Of a DNA stretch of 64,000 nucleotides, positions 7,376-16,936 are shown one piece after another. Numbering within the stretch: the first letter of the stretch is position 1; each line of letters opens with the position of its first letter. The notes below the pieces were generated by a model, which saw nothing but the letters and a program-made list of their open reading frames with translations, was not told the origin of the DNA and did not search any database. The DNA comes from Candidatus Flexifilum breve (GTDB taxonomy: Bacteria > Chloroflexota > Anaerolineae > Aggregatilineales > Phototrophicaceae): the NCBI GenBank assembly GCA_016717205.1, contig JADKGC010000008.1, positions 1-64,000 on the forward strand. Reading direction: 5' to 3'. A program made the translations under genes and the position numbers.

Positions 7376-9975
7376 TCCGTCCCTCCCAAAACCGCGCTAC
7401 TGCCGCTCATGGATGCGCTGGAACGCATCGCGTCGTCATACTCGCTGTCCGAATTTGCATCGTCGTCCCCTGCTTCCAAGGTGATGATCGGTTCGACCTT
7501 GACCTCCGGCGCGACGGTGATCGATGGCGCAGGCATGGAGCCGTAAGCGATCATCTCATTCGGGAGCAGTCGGGCAGCGATCTCCAAGCGATTGACTTCC
7601 CGTTCCGCCTCATCCCGTGAACGTCCCGCCGTGATCGCGCCGTCGATCAATTCCTTGCGGGTGGTTTCCGTCAGTCGTCGATCCGGCGTTTCCTTGACTT
7701 CGCGCCCAACCTGCTCGGTTTGTTCAGGAGACAGTCCCAATCGTGCCGCGCCATCGATGAACATTCCGAAGCGGGCGAGATCGTCGCGCACCGGCGGACG
7801 ACCGTCGTTCAGCGGTGTGATCCCCACCGCCTGCGCCATCAACCCGCCAATCGTCAGATGATCGATGCCATTCGTGCCGCGACCGCCAAGCAAGCGCATC
7901 ACATCGCCCATCACGCTCGTCACGTCCGCCGTTCCCGCAACGCGCAGACTGCCCGTGAGCGTTCCGGCAGCCCGTTCAAGCGCTTCGGCGCTTCGTTCCA
8001 ACCGTCCGGCAGCGCCTTCGCTGCGATCCAAGTCCGATTTACCGCTACTTCTCCCCGCTGCCGACTGCGTGACTTCGGAAAGGTGCTGTTCCATCTCCTC
8101 CCCGCGCATGTCGTCGGCGTAGGTTTCCCGTTCGCGGGCGATCTCTTCATCAGCGGAGGCTTCCGTTGGTGTTACCGAAACCGGTGTGAACATCCCCATG
8201 CGCTTGCGTCGCATCGGTGTGAAGCCCGGAATCAGCTCACCATCTTCCACTTCTGTCCACGTGTCAAACTCGTCATCCATCAGCGACGAGCGGCGGCGAC
8301 TGCCAGACGGAGTTGTCCATTTATCTAGGCTCGTTCCGACGGCTGGTACGAGCATCGGACGTCCCAGCAGACGCCCATGATCATCGTATTCGGCGTTATC
8401 CGGGTCACGGTCAGTCAGAAGCGCTGCGCCCATCAGAGGTCCCGTCACGCGCCCTACCAGCGGTACATCGCGCGCGATCCGCCGGGTCACAGCGCCTTCC
8501 GTGAACTGTTCCGCTGCATCCCCCAATGCCGTACCGCGCAGTCCGGGTAGATGAGACAGCGTGCGCGCAGCGCCCGCCAGCGGCTGCACGCCGCCAAAAG
8601 TCAAGCCCGCCGCCTGAGCCGGGGTCGCTCCACTTTGCAGCGCGGTCATGCCTGCCAGCGTATTCGATCCCACACTGACCGCACTCCCCGCCACCGAGGA
8701 AACGAGCGCGCCTGCGCCTGCTGCGATCCCCACCGCGCCTACCGCTCCGGCAGCGGTCATCACGGTTGCCGCGCCGGGGCTGATGACTGCGCCACCGGTC
8801 GCCTGACCGAATGCCGTGAACAGCCGGTTGAAGGAATTCCAAACCGCTTTCACGCCGCTGAACAGCACGATCACCATGAAGATCAGGCAGATCAAGCCGA
8901 CGCCGAGGACGACGATCCCGTTGCCGCTGGCTGTCCCCGCGAGGAAGAACGTCACAACGAGTGACTGAATCAGCGCGATCACGACCGTCTGGATGATCAG
9001 TTCGATCCACAGGTCGATGATTGAGCGGGCAATCACCTCCGTCTTCTTGAAGAAGGCGAACAGAATCGCCACCCCGAACGAGATGAAGGTCAACCCCTGC
9101 GCGATGGTGAGCAGCAGGTAGACGAGCTGCTCGGTCACCCCAAATAGGATCAGCGGCCACGCCGTGAGCAAGCGTCCCTGCGCCGCCGATGCCATGGCAA
9201 TCGAATCAGCGCGTTCGAGCGCGGTCATCGCCGGGAAAAAGACCGGATCGCGGTCATTGGCGAAGAATGAACCGGGTCGCCGCCACTCCCACGGCACGCT
9301 GCCCGCCGTCCACAAGCCCGTCGCCGGATCGGGCGTGTGCGGCTGGCAGTAGGGATCGCGCGGCGTGGATGGGTAGCCCATCAGGTCGATACCATCCGCG
9401 CGCAGATACGCGAGTGCTACGTCCAGCCCATCAATCGTGTAGTTCCACACCGGCATGTACGAGCCGAAGTTGTCGCACAGGTTGAGAATGCCCATGTCGC
9501 TGCTGCTGACGCTGGAAAGCGACGTAAACGCGCTGCCCGTTGCCGCCGACAGCCCGCTCAGGCTGCTGGCATAGAACGCGCCCGACAGCGTGCGTCGGAA
9601 ATCGCTCATGCCTTGATACAGACTCGGTCCCAACGAGAAGAACAGCGCGCCCGCCAGATACCAAGCGATGGCGCTCTTCGGCTCAACCACGCGCATCCGG
9701 GCGAACGCCGCCAAAAGGTAGGTGATGCCTAAGACCAGCAGCGCGACGACGAACGACAGACTCACCGCGACTTGCAGGCTGGCGTTGGTTTGGGCGATCA
9801 GCGGCGTGAAGGCGTTGTCCACCAGCCACTGGTTCATCAGTTCGATGGTGTAACCCATCATCAGAAAGGCGCGCTGCAAGCTCCAGCCCATCCCTGCCAG
9901 CGAAAAGAGCAGGTTGTACCAGAGGGTATCGATCTGGATTTGCAGCCCGTTCAGCACATCATCGACGATTGGCAT
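7372..9975 (-). CDS. VirB6/TrbL-like polytopic conjugation channel protein
   Basis: 867 residues. The N-terminal half carries several hydrophobic helices (for example LQVAVSLSFVVALLVLGITYLL, AWYLAGALFFSLGPSLY, LILFGVTEQLVYLLLTIAQG and a VLGVGLICLIFMVIVLFSG helix). An Ala/Gly-rich region follows (about 400-480), then a long polar, charged cytoplasmic tail. This is the usual VirB6/TrbL architecture: an inner-membrane channel part plus a variable tail. A Cys pair in an external loop (NLCDNFG and DPYCQP) may form a disulfide. A ribosome-binding site (GAAAGGAAG) precedes the ATG at 9975. It lies between the lipoprotein and the bitopic protein genes in one transcription unit. Confidence 0.82.
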   Translation of the reverse strand: MPIVDDVLNGLQIQIDTLWYNLLFSLAGMGWSLQRAFLMMGYTIELMNQWLVDNAFTPLIAQTNASLQVAVSLSFVVALLVLGITYLLAAFARMRVVEPKSAIAWYLAGALFFSLGPSLYQGMSDFRRTLSGAFYASSLSGLSAATGSAFTSLSSVSSSDMGILNLCDNFGSYMPVWNYTIDGLDVALAYLRADGIDLMGYPSTPRDPYCQPHTPDPATGLWTAGSVPWEWRRPGSFFANDRDPVFFPAMTALERADSIAMASAAQGRLLTAWPLILFGVTEQLVYLLLTIAQGLTFISFGVAILFAFFKKTEVIARSIIDLWIELIIQTVVIALIQSLVVTFFLAGTASGNGIVVLGVGLICLIFMVIVLFSGVKAVWNSFNRLFTAFGQATGGAVISPGAATVMTAAGAVGAVGIAAGAGALVSSVAGSAVSVGSNTLAGMTALQSGATPAQAAGLTFGGVQPLAGAARTLSHLPGLRGTALGDAAEQFTEGAVTRRIARDVPLVGRVTGPLMGAALLTDRDPDNAEYDDHGRLLGRPMLVPAVGTSLDKWTTPSGSRRRSSLMDDEFDTWTEVEDGELIPGFTPMRRKRMGMFTPVSVTPTEASADEEIARERETYADDMRGEEMEQHLSEVTQSAAGRSSGKSDLDRSEGAAGRLERSAEALERAAGTLTGSLRVAGTADVTSVMGDVMRLLGGRGTNGIDHLTIGGLMAQAVGITPLNDGRPPVRDDLARFGMFIDGAARLGLSPEQTEQVGREVKETPDRRLTETTRKELIDGAITAGRSRDEAEREVNRLEIAARLLPNEMIAYGSMPAPSITVAPEVKVEPIITLEAGDDDANSDSEYDDAMRSSASMSGSSAVLGGTE

Positions 9976-9990
9976 TCGTTCTTCCTTTCT

Positions 9991-10710
9991 CTACGGAGGC
10001 GGCAGCACGCCGCCCGGCGGATCGGCAATCGCGGCGCTGCAGTACGGGTTGGTGTCCATGCGCCAGACCAGCGCATTGCTCCCCGGCAGACGCGGCGGTG
10101 GCGTGGGGCGCATGGTCGGATCGAGCATGAACGTGATGCGGTGCGGCGCAGCGCCATAGGGGATGAAGCCTGCCAGCGTGAAAGTGCGCGTTTCGTTCGG
10201 CGCGAGGCTGATCGCCTCATACGTGGCTGTCAGCCCGGCATCGGCTGCCGCGTTGGTCGACGCGCCCCATACCCCGGTCGAGCCGCCCACCAACTGGCTC
10301 ACGTAGGTCTGGTAGGCGGGAAACACGTCATAGCCGCTCCCACTCAGGTTTTTGATCTCCAGTTCCCAGACGGCGACTGTGCGTCCAGCGGGCGTATTGA
10401 CCACTGACACGTTCACCAGCCGGAAGCGTGCCGCCTGCGGGCTGCGCGTGAACACGGGATCGCCACGATAGAACGCTGCCGGTGGGCGGATGGCGAATGG
10501 TGTGACCGTCGGCGGGGGAAGCGCGGTCGGAAACGGAACGAGCGTCGGATAGCCGGGAATCGGCACGAACGTCGGCAGCGGCGTCGGCGTGAGTACAATC
10601 GGCGTGGGACAGACATAGACCGGCGCGCCTGTGATCCCGGTCAGCGTCCCAGTACATGCCAGCGCCGCCAATGCCAGGACGACTGGCACGAGGATCAATG
10701 TTTTCTTCAT
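9991..10710 (-). CDS. Secreted lipoprotein with Thr-Pro linker
   Basis: A clear lipoprotein signal, MKKTLILVPVVLALAALAC, with the lipobox Cys at residue 19. ATG 10710 is preferred over the GTG at 10716 because AGAGG lies 5 nt upstream of it. After the Cys comes a Pro/Thr-rich linker (PTPIVLTPTPLPTFVPIP). A beta-rich domain follows, with the N-x-T-F-T-L pattern of DUF4352-like or FxLYD-like modules (LVNVSVVN, VWELEIKNLSGSGYDVFP, LAPNETRTFTLAGFIP). It lies 15 nt before the VirB6-like gene, so it probably works in the same transfer apparatus, perhaps as a surface-exposed VirB7/VirB9-like part. That role is a guess from position. Confidence 0.8.
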   Translation of the reverse strand: MKKTLILVPVVLALAALACTGTLTGITGAPVYVCPTPIVLTPTPLPTFVPIPGYPTLVPFPTALPPPTVTPFAIRPPAAFYRGDPVFTRSPQAARFRLVNVSVVNTPAGRTVAVWELEIKNLSGSGYDVFPAYQTYVSQLVGGSTGVWGASTNAAADAGLTATYEAISLAPNETRTFTLAGFIPYGAAPHRITFMLDPTMRPTPPPRLPGSNALVWRMDTNPYCSAAIADPPGGVLPPP

Positions 10711-10718
10711 ATTCACCT

Positions 10719-11930
10719 CTAAGGGATCAAGCCTGGCTGGTTGCCCGGCGTGAGCAAGAGCGTGTAGGCGGGCGCGGCACTGTTACCTCCGCGCTGCACC
10801 GTCCACGTTTTGCCGAAATACGGGACGACGATCTGCGCGGGCGCATCGGTCACGACCTCAAACGACACATACCCGCGCTCGTCAGTGAAGCCGCTGGCGA
10901 TCACGCGGTTGGTGTTGACCTCAACCACGCGCACCGAAATCCCGGCGACGCCTTCCGCCGGGTCGACCGTGCGGTTGCCATTCTCATCGTAGGCGATGAC
11001 CACTTCGGCAGTCAGGACGCGCGGCGGAATCGGCGTTCCAGTCGGCTGAAGGGTGGGCGGCGCGCCGACGAGTTCGATCTGCGCGGCAGGCTGCGGCTGG
11101 GGCGTTGGGGTATTCGTGACCGATGGCGGCGGGATGATCAGTGTATGCGTATCCCCGCGAAAGACCTGAATCGTGTCCAGACCGATCACGTAACCTTCGC
11201 TGGCGTTGTTCTTCTGCCCGATCCCACGCAGCTCGAGGCGATGTGTCCCGCTCCCGACGAAGTACACATCCGTCACCGGGAAGCGGAGTTCGTCCGCATA
11301 GGCATCAATCGTGTCCAGCACTGCGCCATCGACGACGATCTCGAACCTGCCCATGTTCTGCGCCGCGACGTAACGCACGCGCAGTCCTTCACCCTCAAAC
11401 ATGAAGCTGGCAGTGTCATACGCGCCTTCGGTGCGGTGATACTGTCCCCGGCTGGCGAACTGCGACAGTCGCGGTGTCCATGGGGGCGCGTAGCGGATCG
11501 TCGGATAGTCCGACTCAAAGCTGTACCAGCCGAAGAACGGCGGCGCTGTGTCGGTCGCATCTGGCAGCGGCTCAACCGGGTTGGGCGGTGCAGGCAGCAG
11601 GATTGTCCCCGGCGGAAACGGCGTGAGCGTGGGCGGGACGTACACTCCCGGCACGACCACCACGATCTCAAAGACGCGTTCGCTCAACGTCGGTAGAAGT
11701 GTGGGGACAGGCGTGTCTGTCGGGGCAATGATCGCCGTCGCTGTGAACGTCGCCGTGAGCGACGGAGTCAGGGTAGGCGCTGGCGTATCCGTCGGTGTGA
11801 GCGACGGCAGCACCATCAAGGTTGGAATTTGGATGTCATTCGCGTCAGGTTGAGCGCGGATCAAGAAAAAGGCGGCAGCCCATGCCGTCAAGCAGAGCGC
11901 CGCCAGCACGGGCAGCAGCAGTCGTCGCAT
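10719..11930 (-). CDS. Secreted or anchored Thr-Pro-rich surface protein with carrier-type domains
   Basis: Start taken at MRRLLLPVLAALCLTAWAAAFF (ATG 11930), which gives a clean signal-anchor; a further 14 codons are open upstream. A long low-complexity linker of TPTDTP/LTPT repeats follows (about 35-85). Next is a beta-sandwich domain with a carbohydrate-binding-like pattern (FEGEGLRVRYVAAQNMGRFEIVVDG and HRLELRG). A second PTP linker leads to a C-terminal Cna-B/SdrD-like module (AYDENGNRTVDPAEGVAG then SGFTDERGYVSFEV). It is the first gene of the 12.0-6.0 kb minus-strand block. It could be an adhesin or a surface component of the conjugation machine. Confidence 0.78.
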   Translation of the reverse strand: MRRLLLPVLAALCLTAWAAAFFLIRAQPDANDIQIPTLMVLPSLTPTDTPAPTLTPSLTATFTATAIIAPTDTPVPTLLPTLSERVFEIVVVVPGVYVPPTLTPFPPGTILLPAPPNPVEPLPDATDTAPPFFGWYSFESDYPTIRYAPPWTPRLSQFASRGQYHRTEGAYDTASFMFEGEGLRVRYVAAQNMGRFEIVVDGAVLDTIDAYADELRFPVTDVYFVGSGTHRLELRGIGQKNNASEGYVIGLDTIQVFRGDTHTLIIPPPSVTNTPTPQPQPAAQIELVGAPPTLQPTGTPIPPRVLTAEVVIAYDENGNRTVDPAEGVAGISVRVVEVNTNRVIASGFTDERGYVSFEVVTDAPAQIVVPYFGKTWTVQRGGNSAAPAYTLLLTPGNQPGLIP

Positions 11931-11990
11931 GTCGTCACTCCGGATTGGTTTACGCTGGTTCCAGCGTAGCAAACCGACCTGCCGCGACGG

Positions 11991-12007
11991 CTGTAAAATT
12001 TCAGTAT
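11991..12007. promoter_or_regulatory. 14-bp palindromic box ahead of the second T4SS block
   Basis: CTGTAAAATTTCAG at 11991-12004, inside a 16-base string identical to 4107-4122. It lies about 60 bases upstream of the ATG at 11930. On the minus strand a TTGACA (12011-12016) lies just upstream with a suitable spacing to a T/A-rich region over the box, so the box may overlap the promoter of the 12.0-6.0 kb operon. Confidence 0.5.
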
Positions 12008-12119
12008 GGCGTTGTCAATTTTTCAGAGGTGATGTGCAAATTTTCTTGTTCTTCCAAATCGACCATAATACGTAACTTGAAGCGTAACAAGTGACAAAAG
12101 CTGTTACCCAGAAGGCGAA

Positions 12120-12240
12120 TTAACAAATCCAGTCAAGTTTATGAAACGGTGACGTGAACGGCAACCCAAGTCGCAAGCGTGGGGTGGGGGTGGGGGTGAT
12201 ACTGATACCAGGCGGAAGCGTCACAATCACATCTATGAAG
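12120..12240 (-). pseudogene. Short remnant related to the bitopic T4SS gene
   Basis: On the minus strand this stretch reads IDVIVTLPPGISITPTPTP. That matches VDVTTTLPPGITPTPLAL of the 6023-7375 gene, and the DNA is also alignable (around 6896-6945). No complete gene surrounds it, so it looks like a leftover of a second copy of a T4SS linker gene at the edge of the AT-rich island. Confidence 0.45.
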
Positions 12241-12376
12241 CTAGCAATATCAAGTTCTTTCACAGAGTACACATGTGTTAAACTTTTGGAGCAGGATCGA
12301 AAAATCCTTTTGCTCTTATATGTCAACAAGCGAAAATGATCTATACTCAGTCAGGTTTTACATTGGAGTCGGATAT

Positions 12377-15300
12377 ATGGCTGATCAGATTGTGCCAATT
12401 CGTATCTTTATTTCAAGTCCCGGCGATCTAAGTGAAGAACGCCGCATAATCAAGTCTGTCATCGATGATCTGAATTATTCCCCCCATTACCAGAATAAGT
12501 ATAAGTTGATTGCTTACTCTTATGAGGGCAATATTCCCCCAATTGCAGGTGAAGCTCCCCAGATTGTGGTAGATCGTTTTTTGTTACAGCCCGACCATGC
12601 TGATGTATTGGTTTGTATTTTATGGCTTCGAATGGGCACTCCTACTGAAGGGTTAATCAATCCTGAAACTGGTGCACCATATTTGTCTGGTACAGAATAC
12701 GAATTCATGACTGCGTACCGCGCAAACCAAGTACATAACCGCCCTTTAATTTTGCTCTATCAATACAAAAACCCTCCAGAAAGTTTTGACAAGTTTGATC
12801 AGGAACAGTATCAGCGAGTACAGAAGTTTTTCGATAGATTCAGATCAGGTGGCGACCTCAAGGGTTTTGTTACCGAAATCAAGGAACGCTCCGAGCTATA
12901 CCATACTTTGAGAAGCGACGTAGAAAAGCTCCTTGTTTACGAGTTGTCCCGCTTAGACTCCGCAGTGATGATGTTATCTAGGGATCGGGAACCGATATAT
13001 TTCCTCCCTGACAATTTGCCCAGTGAATATATTGCTCGTGATCACGCTATCGAGAGTTTGAGGGAAGCGCTTCTGGGGAGTCATAGTGTAGTTGGAGTTG
13101 TTGCAAGTACCACACTTCACGGACAAGGAGGGTTAGGAAAGAGTGTCCTGGCGCGTGCAATATGTGAAGATCCCGCAATTCGAAGTTTCTATAAGGATGG
13201 GATTTTGTGGGCGACACTCGGACAAGATAGTGATGTTGTTCGCCATCAACGTGATTGGATTCATGTCCTAGGCGGAGATCAGTCTGATGCAGCCAACATT
13301 GAAAGTGGCAAAGTTGCTCTTCGGAAACTTCTGAAGGACCGAAGATTTCTCTTGGTTCTTGATGATGTTTGGAAACGATCAGATGTTCAAGCACTCAATG
13401 TGGTTGATAGTAACTCCCGGATTCTTATTACTACGCGGGATGTAAGTCAAACAGAATCCGCGATACTTGTCCCTCTCAGTGAAATGCAGGTTGAGGAAAG
13501 TCGGAAGCTCCTTGAGTTGTCCAGTCAAGGTATCTTGAGGGACACTGCAATACTAGACCAAATATCTGAGAGACTTGGACATTTACCGTTAGCATTGAAT
13601 ATCGTTGGCTCAATGCTACGCAGAGGTGTAACTTGGGAAGACATTTCTGACGCGTTGGATGAAGGAGACCTCCAATTCGTATCTTATGGGCAAAGGAGTA
13701 TTCTTTCTGCGATTGCCTCTAGCGTTAGTCATTTGACCACAGAAGATAGAGAAAGATATCTAGAGCTTGTTGTCTTTCCTAAAGACGAGCCATTGGAAGA
13801 AGATAGTGTCTTTCAGCTATGGAACAAAACGGGCAACAAGAAACCGCGTGAAGTTCGGCGAATGTTATCCGATTTCCGCGATCAAGCTCTACTCCAAAAT
13901 GATAATGGTTTGCATGATCTCCATCATGATTATCTGCGATCCGTGGTCAAAGCTGAAAAACAACGTGAATTACATGGAATCGTTGCCGACGCTTATTGGC
14001 AAGATAATTGGGCAAATATGGCAGCAGCCACTAATGTCCAATATGCGTTACGTCGATTAGCTTACCATTTGTTTAACGCTGACCGCATTTCGGGTCTAGA
14101 GGCGCTTTTGCGTGATTACAGTTATCTTAAGGCAGTAATTCGACATCTAGGCACAAGTGCTCTGATTAAACAGCTCAATTTTCTATCAGAAGATCCGGCA
14201 ATAGACAGATTATTAGTCACTATAAAGGCTGGAGCATATGTTCTGAGCGGACATCCAGAGCAGTTAATTAATCAAGTTTTCGGACGTTTGGGAGATACGA
14301 GTGCACTGAGTCGGATTTCCATAGATGAGAAACCATTTCTTAGACTTTTGTCACCGACGCTAAATTCACCTTATGGCAACAATCTTAAACAGTTGATGGG
14401 GCACCTAGGCGGATTAAAGGATTGCGCTGTATCTCCCGACGAAAACTACATTATTAGCGCATCGATCGATTCAACATTGCGTGTTTGGAATAAGGATACT
14501 GGAACAACGCTACTAGTACTGGAAGGACACCAAGGCACAGTCAACGGTTGCGACGTGCATCCACAAGGAACGATGATTGCGAGTGCATCAGTTGACGGTA
14601 CTATCCGCTTATGGGACATGCTTACTGGGAAACTCCTCTATATTCTTGAAGGTCATACGGATAGTGTAAGTCGCTGTGCGTTTAGTCCTGATGGTCAGTT
14701 ACTTCTGAGTGCGTCATCAGATCACACACTGCGCCTTTGGAATATCAATACAGGTTTTTGTGTACGAACTTACCGAGGTCATACTGACGCAGTTAGAGAT
14801 TGTGCGTTTGCATCTGACACCACCAGTCGAATGCTTTTTAGCGCGTCTTCGGATCACACTTTGAAAATGTGGGATCGAGACTCTGGAGCTATCGTTTATA
14901 CCTTCACTGGACATAGTGGTGAGGTAATGAGTGTGGACTGCAGTCAGGTTGACACCGTCATTGCGTCTAGTGGTACTGACGGAACAGTTAGAGTTTGGGA
15001 TTATGTGTCTAGGAGAGAAACTCACAAATTCCAAACTCATCAGAGCGGTGTGCTCACCGTCAAATTTACACCTGATGGACAACAAGTGGCGTGCGGTTCT
15101 TGGGATAGAACACTGCAGATCTGGAATATCGAAGCGGGCAAATCCGTATATGAACTCAAAGGGCATAAGGGCGGAATAAACGGATGCGCAATTAGTAGCG
15201 ATGGAAAGTTTATAGTAAGTGCGTCGTGGGATAGTTCCCTTAAATTGTGGGATATAACTTCGGGCAAAGAAATTAGAACATTTGAGGGGCATATAGGGCG

Positions 15301-16150
15301 CGTTAGTAGTTGTCGCTTTAGTCCTAATGGACAGCTTGCGGTAAGCTCCTATGGTGATACAACGATTAAATTGTGGAACGTCAATACGCAAGAAGTAGTA
15401 CGAACTCTCGAAGGTCACAAAGACTACGTTCGTAGCTGTAGATTCAGCCCTGATAGCAGATATTTGCTGAGTACTTCTGAGGATATGCAGGTAATTCTTT
15501 GGGATATAAGCACCGGCAACATCCTAAAGACATTTACAGGACATACCGGACCAGTTCGTGACTGTGTTTTCACACCCGATGGAAACAGAGTCATCACATG
15601 TTCTTGGGATCAAACTATTCGCATCTGGAACATTGAGACAGGTGAAGTCGATTTGGTGTTGGATGGTCATAACGACAGGATCAGTGGGTTGAGTATTGAT
15701 AAGGATGGGCAATTACTGTTCAGCGCCTCTGATGATAAAACAATTAAAATTTGGGAGCTGCCGTCCGGAAACCTAAGACAGACACTGGTGGGACACTCCG
15801 ATTTTGTCCGAAGTTGCTCAGTCGACGAAAACGGATCCGTAGTTATTAGCTCTGCAATCGACGGTACTATTCACATCTGGGAACTCCAGCCAACTCCTAG
15901 AGCTAGACACATACTGAAGAAACACCCTCTATATGTTAGGGATTGTAAGCTTAGTCGAAGTGGTAAACTCGCCATCAGTGTTGGCGACGATGGGGTTATG
16001 AGACTATGGGACACCCTTACTGGCAATGAGATAACCTGTTGGTATGGTGACGGTGCCCTTATGAGTTGCGATCTTCACCCGGATGAACGGTTGATTATGG
16101 TTGGAGACGGAATGGGCAAGGTGCATTTTCTCGCAATTGAAGACAACTAA
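12377..16150 (+). CDS. DUF4062-STAND NTPase with 14 WD40 repeats
   Basis: About 1257 residues from the ATG at 12377, which has GGAG 8 nt upstream. (1) A DUF4062 domain covers about residues 5-110 (IRIFISSPGDLSEERRII); it is a TIR/SLOG-like module found at the front of bacterial STAND proteins. (2) An NB-ARC-type NTPase has Walker A HGQGGLGKS (about 248-256), Walker B FLLVLDDVW (about 324-332), SRILITTRD and LGHLPLALNIVG. (3) A helical linker follows. (4) From about residue 672 to the end there are 14 WD40 blades, enough for two seven-bladed propellers. STAND proteins are signal-sensing switches; many act in phage defence or programmed cell death. The gene is AT-rich and begins the cargo island. 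The trigger and effector output are not visible. Confidence 0.93.
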   Translation: MADQIVPIRIFISSPGDLSEERRIIKSVIDDLNYSPHYQNKYKLIAYSYEGNIPPIAGEAPQIVVDRFLLQPDHADVLVCILWLRMGTPTEGLINPETGAPYLSGTEYEFMTAYRANQVHNRPLILLYQYKNPPESFDKFDQEQYQRVQKFFDRFRSGGDLKGFVTEIKERSELYHTLRSDVEKLLVYELSRLDSAVMMLSRDREPIYFLPDNLPSEYIARDHAIESLREALLGSHSVVGVVASTTLHGQGGLGKSVLARAICEDPAIRSFYKDGILWATLGQDSDVVRHQRDWIHVLGGDQSDAANIESGKVALRKLLKDRRFLLVLDDVWKRSDVQALNVVDSNSRILITTRDVSQTESAILVPLSEMQVEESRKLLELSSQGILRDTAILDQISERLGHLPLALNIVGSMLRRGVTWEDISDALDEGDLQFVSYGQRSILSAIASSVSHLTTEDRERYLELVVFPKDEPLEEDSVFQLWNKTGNKKPREVRRMLSDFRDQALLQNDNGLHDLHHDYLRSVVKAEKQRELHGIVADAYWQDNWANMAAATNVQYALRRLAYHLFNADRISGLEALLRDYSYLKAVIRHLGTSALIKQLNFLSEDPAIDRLLVTIKAGAYVLSGHPEQLINQVFGRLGDTSALSRISIDEKPFLRLLSPTLNSPYGNNLKQLMGHLGGLKDCAVSPDENYIISASIDSTLRVWNKDTGTTLLVLEGHQGTVNGCDVHPQGTMIASASVDGTIRLWDMLTGKLLYILEGHTDSVSRCAFSPDGQLLLSASSDHTLRLWNINTGFCVRTYRGHTDAVRDCAFASDTTSRMLFSASSDHTLKMWDRDSGAIVYTFTGHSGEVMSVDCSQVDTVIASSGTDGTVRVWDYVSRRETHKFQTHQSGVLTVKFTPDGQQVACGSWDRTLQIWNIEAGKSVYELKGHKGGINGCAISSDGKFIVSASWDSSLKLWDITSGKEIRTFEGHIGRVSSCRFSPNGQLAVSSYGDTTIKLWNVNTQEVVRTLEGHKDYVRSCRFSPDSRYLLSTSEDMQVILWDISTGNILKTFTGHTGPVRDCVFTPDGNRVITCSWDQTIRIWNIETGEVDLVLDGHNDRISGLSIDKDGQLLFSASDDKTIKIWELPSGNLRQTLVGHSDFVRSCSVDENGSVVISSAIDGTIHIWELQPTPRARHILKKHPLYVRDCKLSRSGKLAISVGDDGVMRLWDTLTGNEITCWYGDGALMSCDLHPDERLIMVGDGMGKVHFLAIEDN

Positions 16151-16190
16151 CCAATGACATTAGGTCAGCCTGTGATCTCTGGAGAACATC

Positions 16191-16757
16191 ATGAGCACAA
16201 ATCAAATTGTATTTTTCACTAGCAATCCAGCTAAACTGAAGGAGGCAGAACAAGCCTTCAGACCCTTCGGGATTGAGATCATTTCACATAATTTCGATTT
16301 TCTGGAAATACAGTCCGATTCACAGGAAGCTGTGCTGCGGGACAAGGTGAATCAAGTCCAAGGTAAGGAAACACGACCATATTTAGTTGATGACAGTGGG
16401 TTCTACCTTGAGGCATATCCCGAATTTCCAGGTGTCAATTCGAAATTTGTCTATCAAACAATCCATTATGCTGGAATACTCCGTCTTCTCCCCTCCAGTA
16501 TTAGCAGAAGAGCTTACTTCCGTGCTGTCATTGGTCTAAATATAAATGGTCAAGTTCATGTCTTTGAAGGACGATGTGATGGGATTGTACCTGAGCATGA
16601 ACGGGGTGAAACGCAAAAAGGCTTTTTATTCGAACCAATTTTTGTTCCAGATGGGTCGACGCAAACGATGGCGGAGATGTCACCGGAAGAACGTAAGCGA
16701 TTCTCCTATCGAGCGGCTGCGCTAGAAAAAGCAGCTCAGTTTGTCAGCAAACTATAA
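16191..16757 (+). CDS. Ham1/RdgB-family NTP pyrophosphatase-like protein
   Basis: 188 residues. The N-terminal TSNPAKLKEAE matches the T-x-N-x-x-K-x-x-E signature of Ham1/ITPase proteins. DDSGFYLEAYPEFPGVNSKF matches their D-D-S-G-L-x-V-x-x-L-x-G-x-P-G-x-Y/S motif, and RFSYRAAALEKA matches the C-terminal SHRxxAL motif with Tyr in place of His. The family hydrolyses ITP, XTP or other non-canonical NTPs to monophosphates. The gene begins 41 bases after the STAND gene on the same strand, so cotranscription is possible. Whether it cleans nucleotide pools or serves the defence gene is unknown. The catalytic Lys/Glu/Asp set appears intact. Confidence 0.85.
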   Translation: MSTNQIVFFTSNPAKLKEAEQAFRPFGIEIISHNFDFLEIQSDSQEAVLRDKVNQVQGKETRPYLVDDSGFYLEAYPEFPGVNSKFVYQTIHYAGILRLLPSSISRRAYFRAVIGLNINGQVHVFEGRCDGIVPEHERGETQKGFLFEPIFVPDGSTQTMAEMSPEERKRFSYRAAALEKAAQFVSKL

Positions 16758-16817
16758 GCTGTTGAATTCCCATCAATAATGTTGCGTCGGGATATTGGCA
16801 TCTACTGGGCACATTCA

Positions 16818-16844
16818 CATCCCCGTTGTGCAACAATGGGGATG
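16818..16844. terminator. Hairpin between the Ham1-like and NDT-like genes
   Basis: CATCCCC-GTTG ... CAAC-AAT-GGGGATG forms an 11-bp stem with a 3-nt bulge and a tight loop. It has no downstream T-run, so it is either a weak terminator or an RNA-stability element separating the STAND/Ham1 genes from the next operon. Confidence 0.45.
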
Positions 16845-16936
16845 CGTTCAAGTTGCCCATTATGAATTGCACAATCACATGTAGGATGATATCAATCCAG
16901 TATTCTTGCTGAACTGATCACACAGAGTAGAATTCA

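Noticed and set aside
9772..10407. Plus-strand open frame across the VirB6/lipoprotein junction
   Set aside because: It is antisense to two genes with clear signal peptide and membrane helices; Arg/His-rich composition indicates a shadow.
14717..15418. Minus-strand open frame of 233 codons in the STAND gene
   Set aside because: It is the mirror of the WD40 repeats; its apparent internal repetition comes from the blades, and it has no ribosome-binding site.
14391..16140. Tandem repeats that could suggest a CRISPR-like or satellite array
   Set aside because: The period of about 126 bases is the WD40 blade; the protein pattern explains it fully and the DNA repeats are degenerate.
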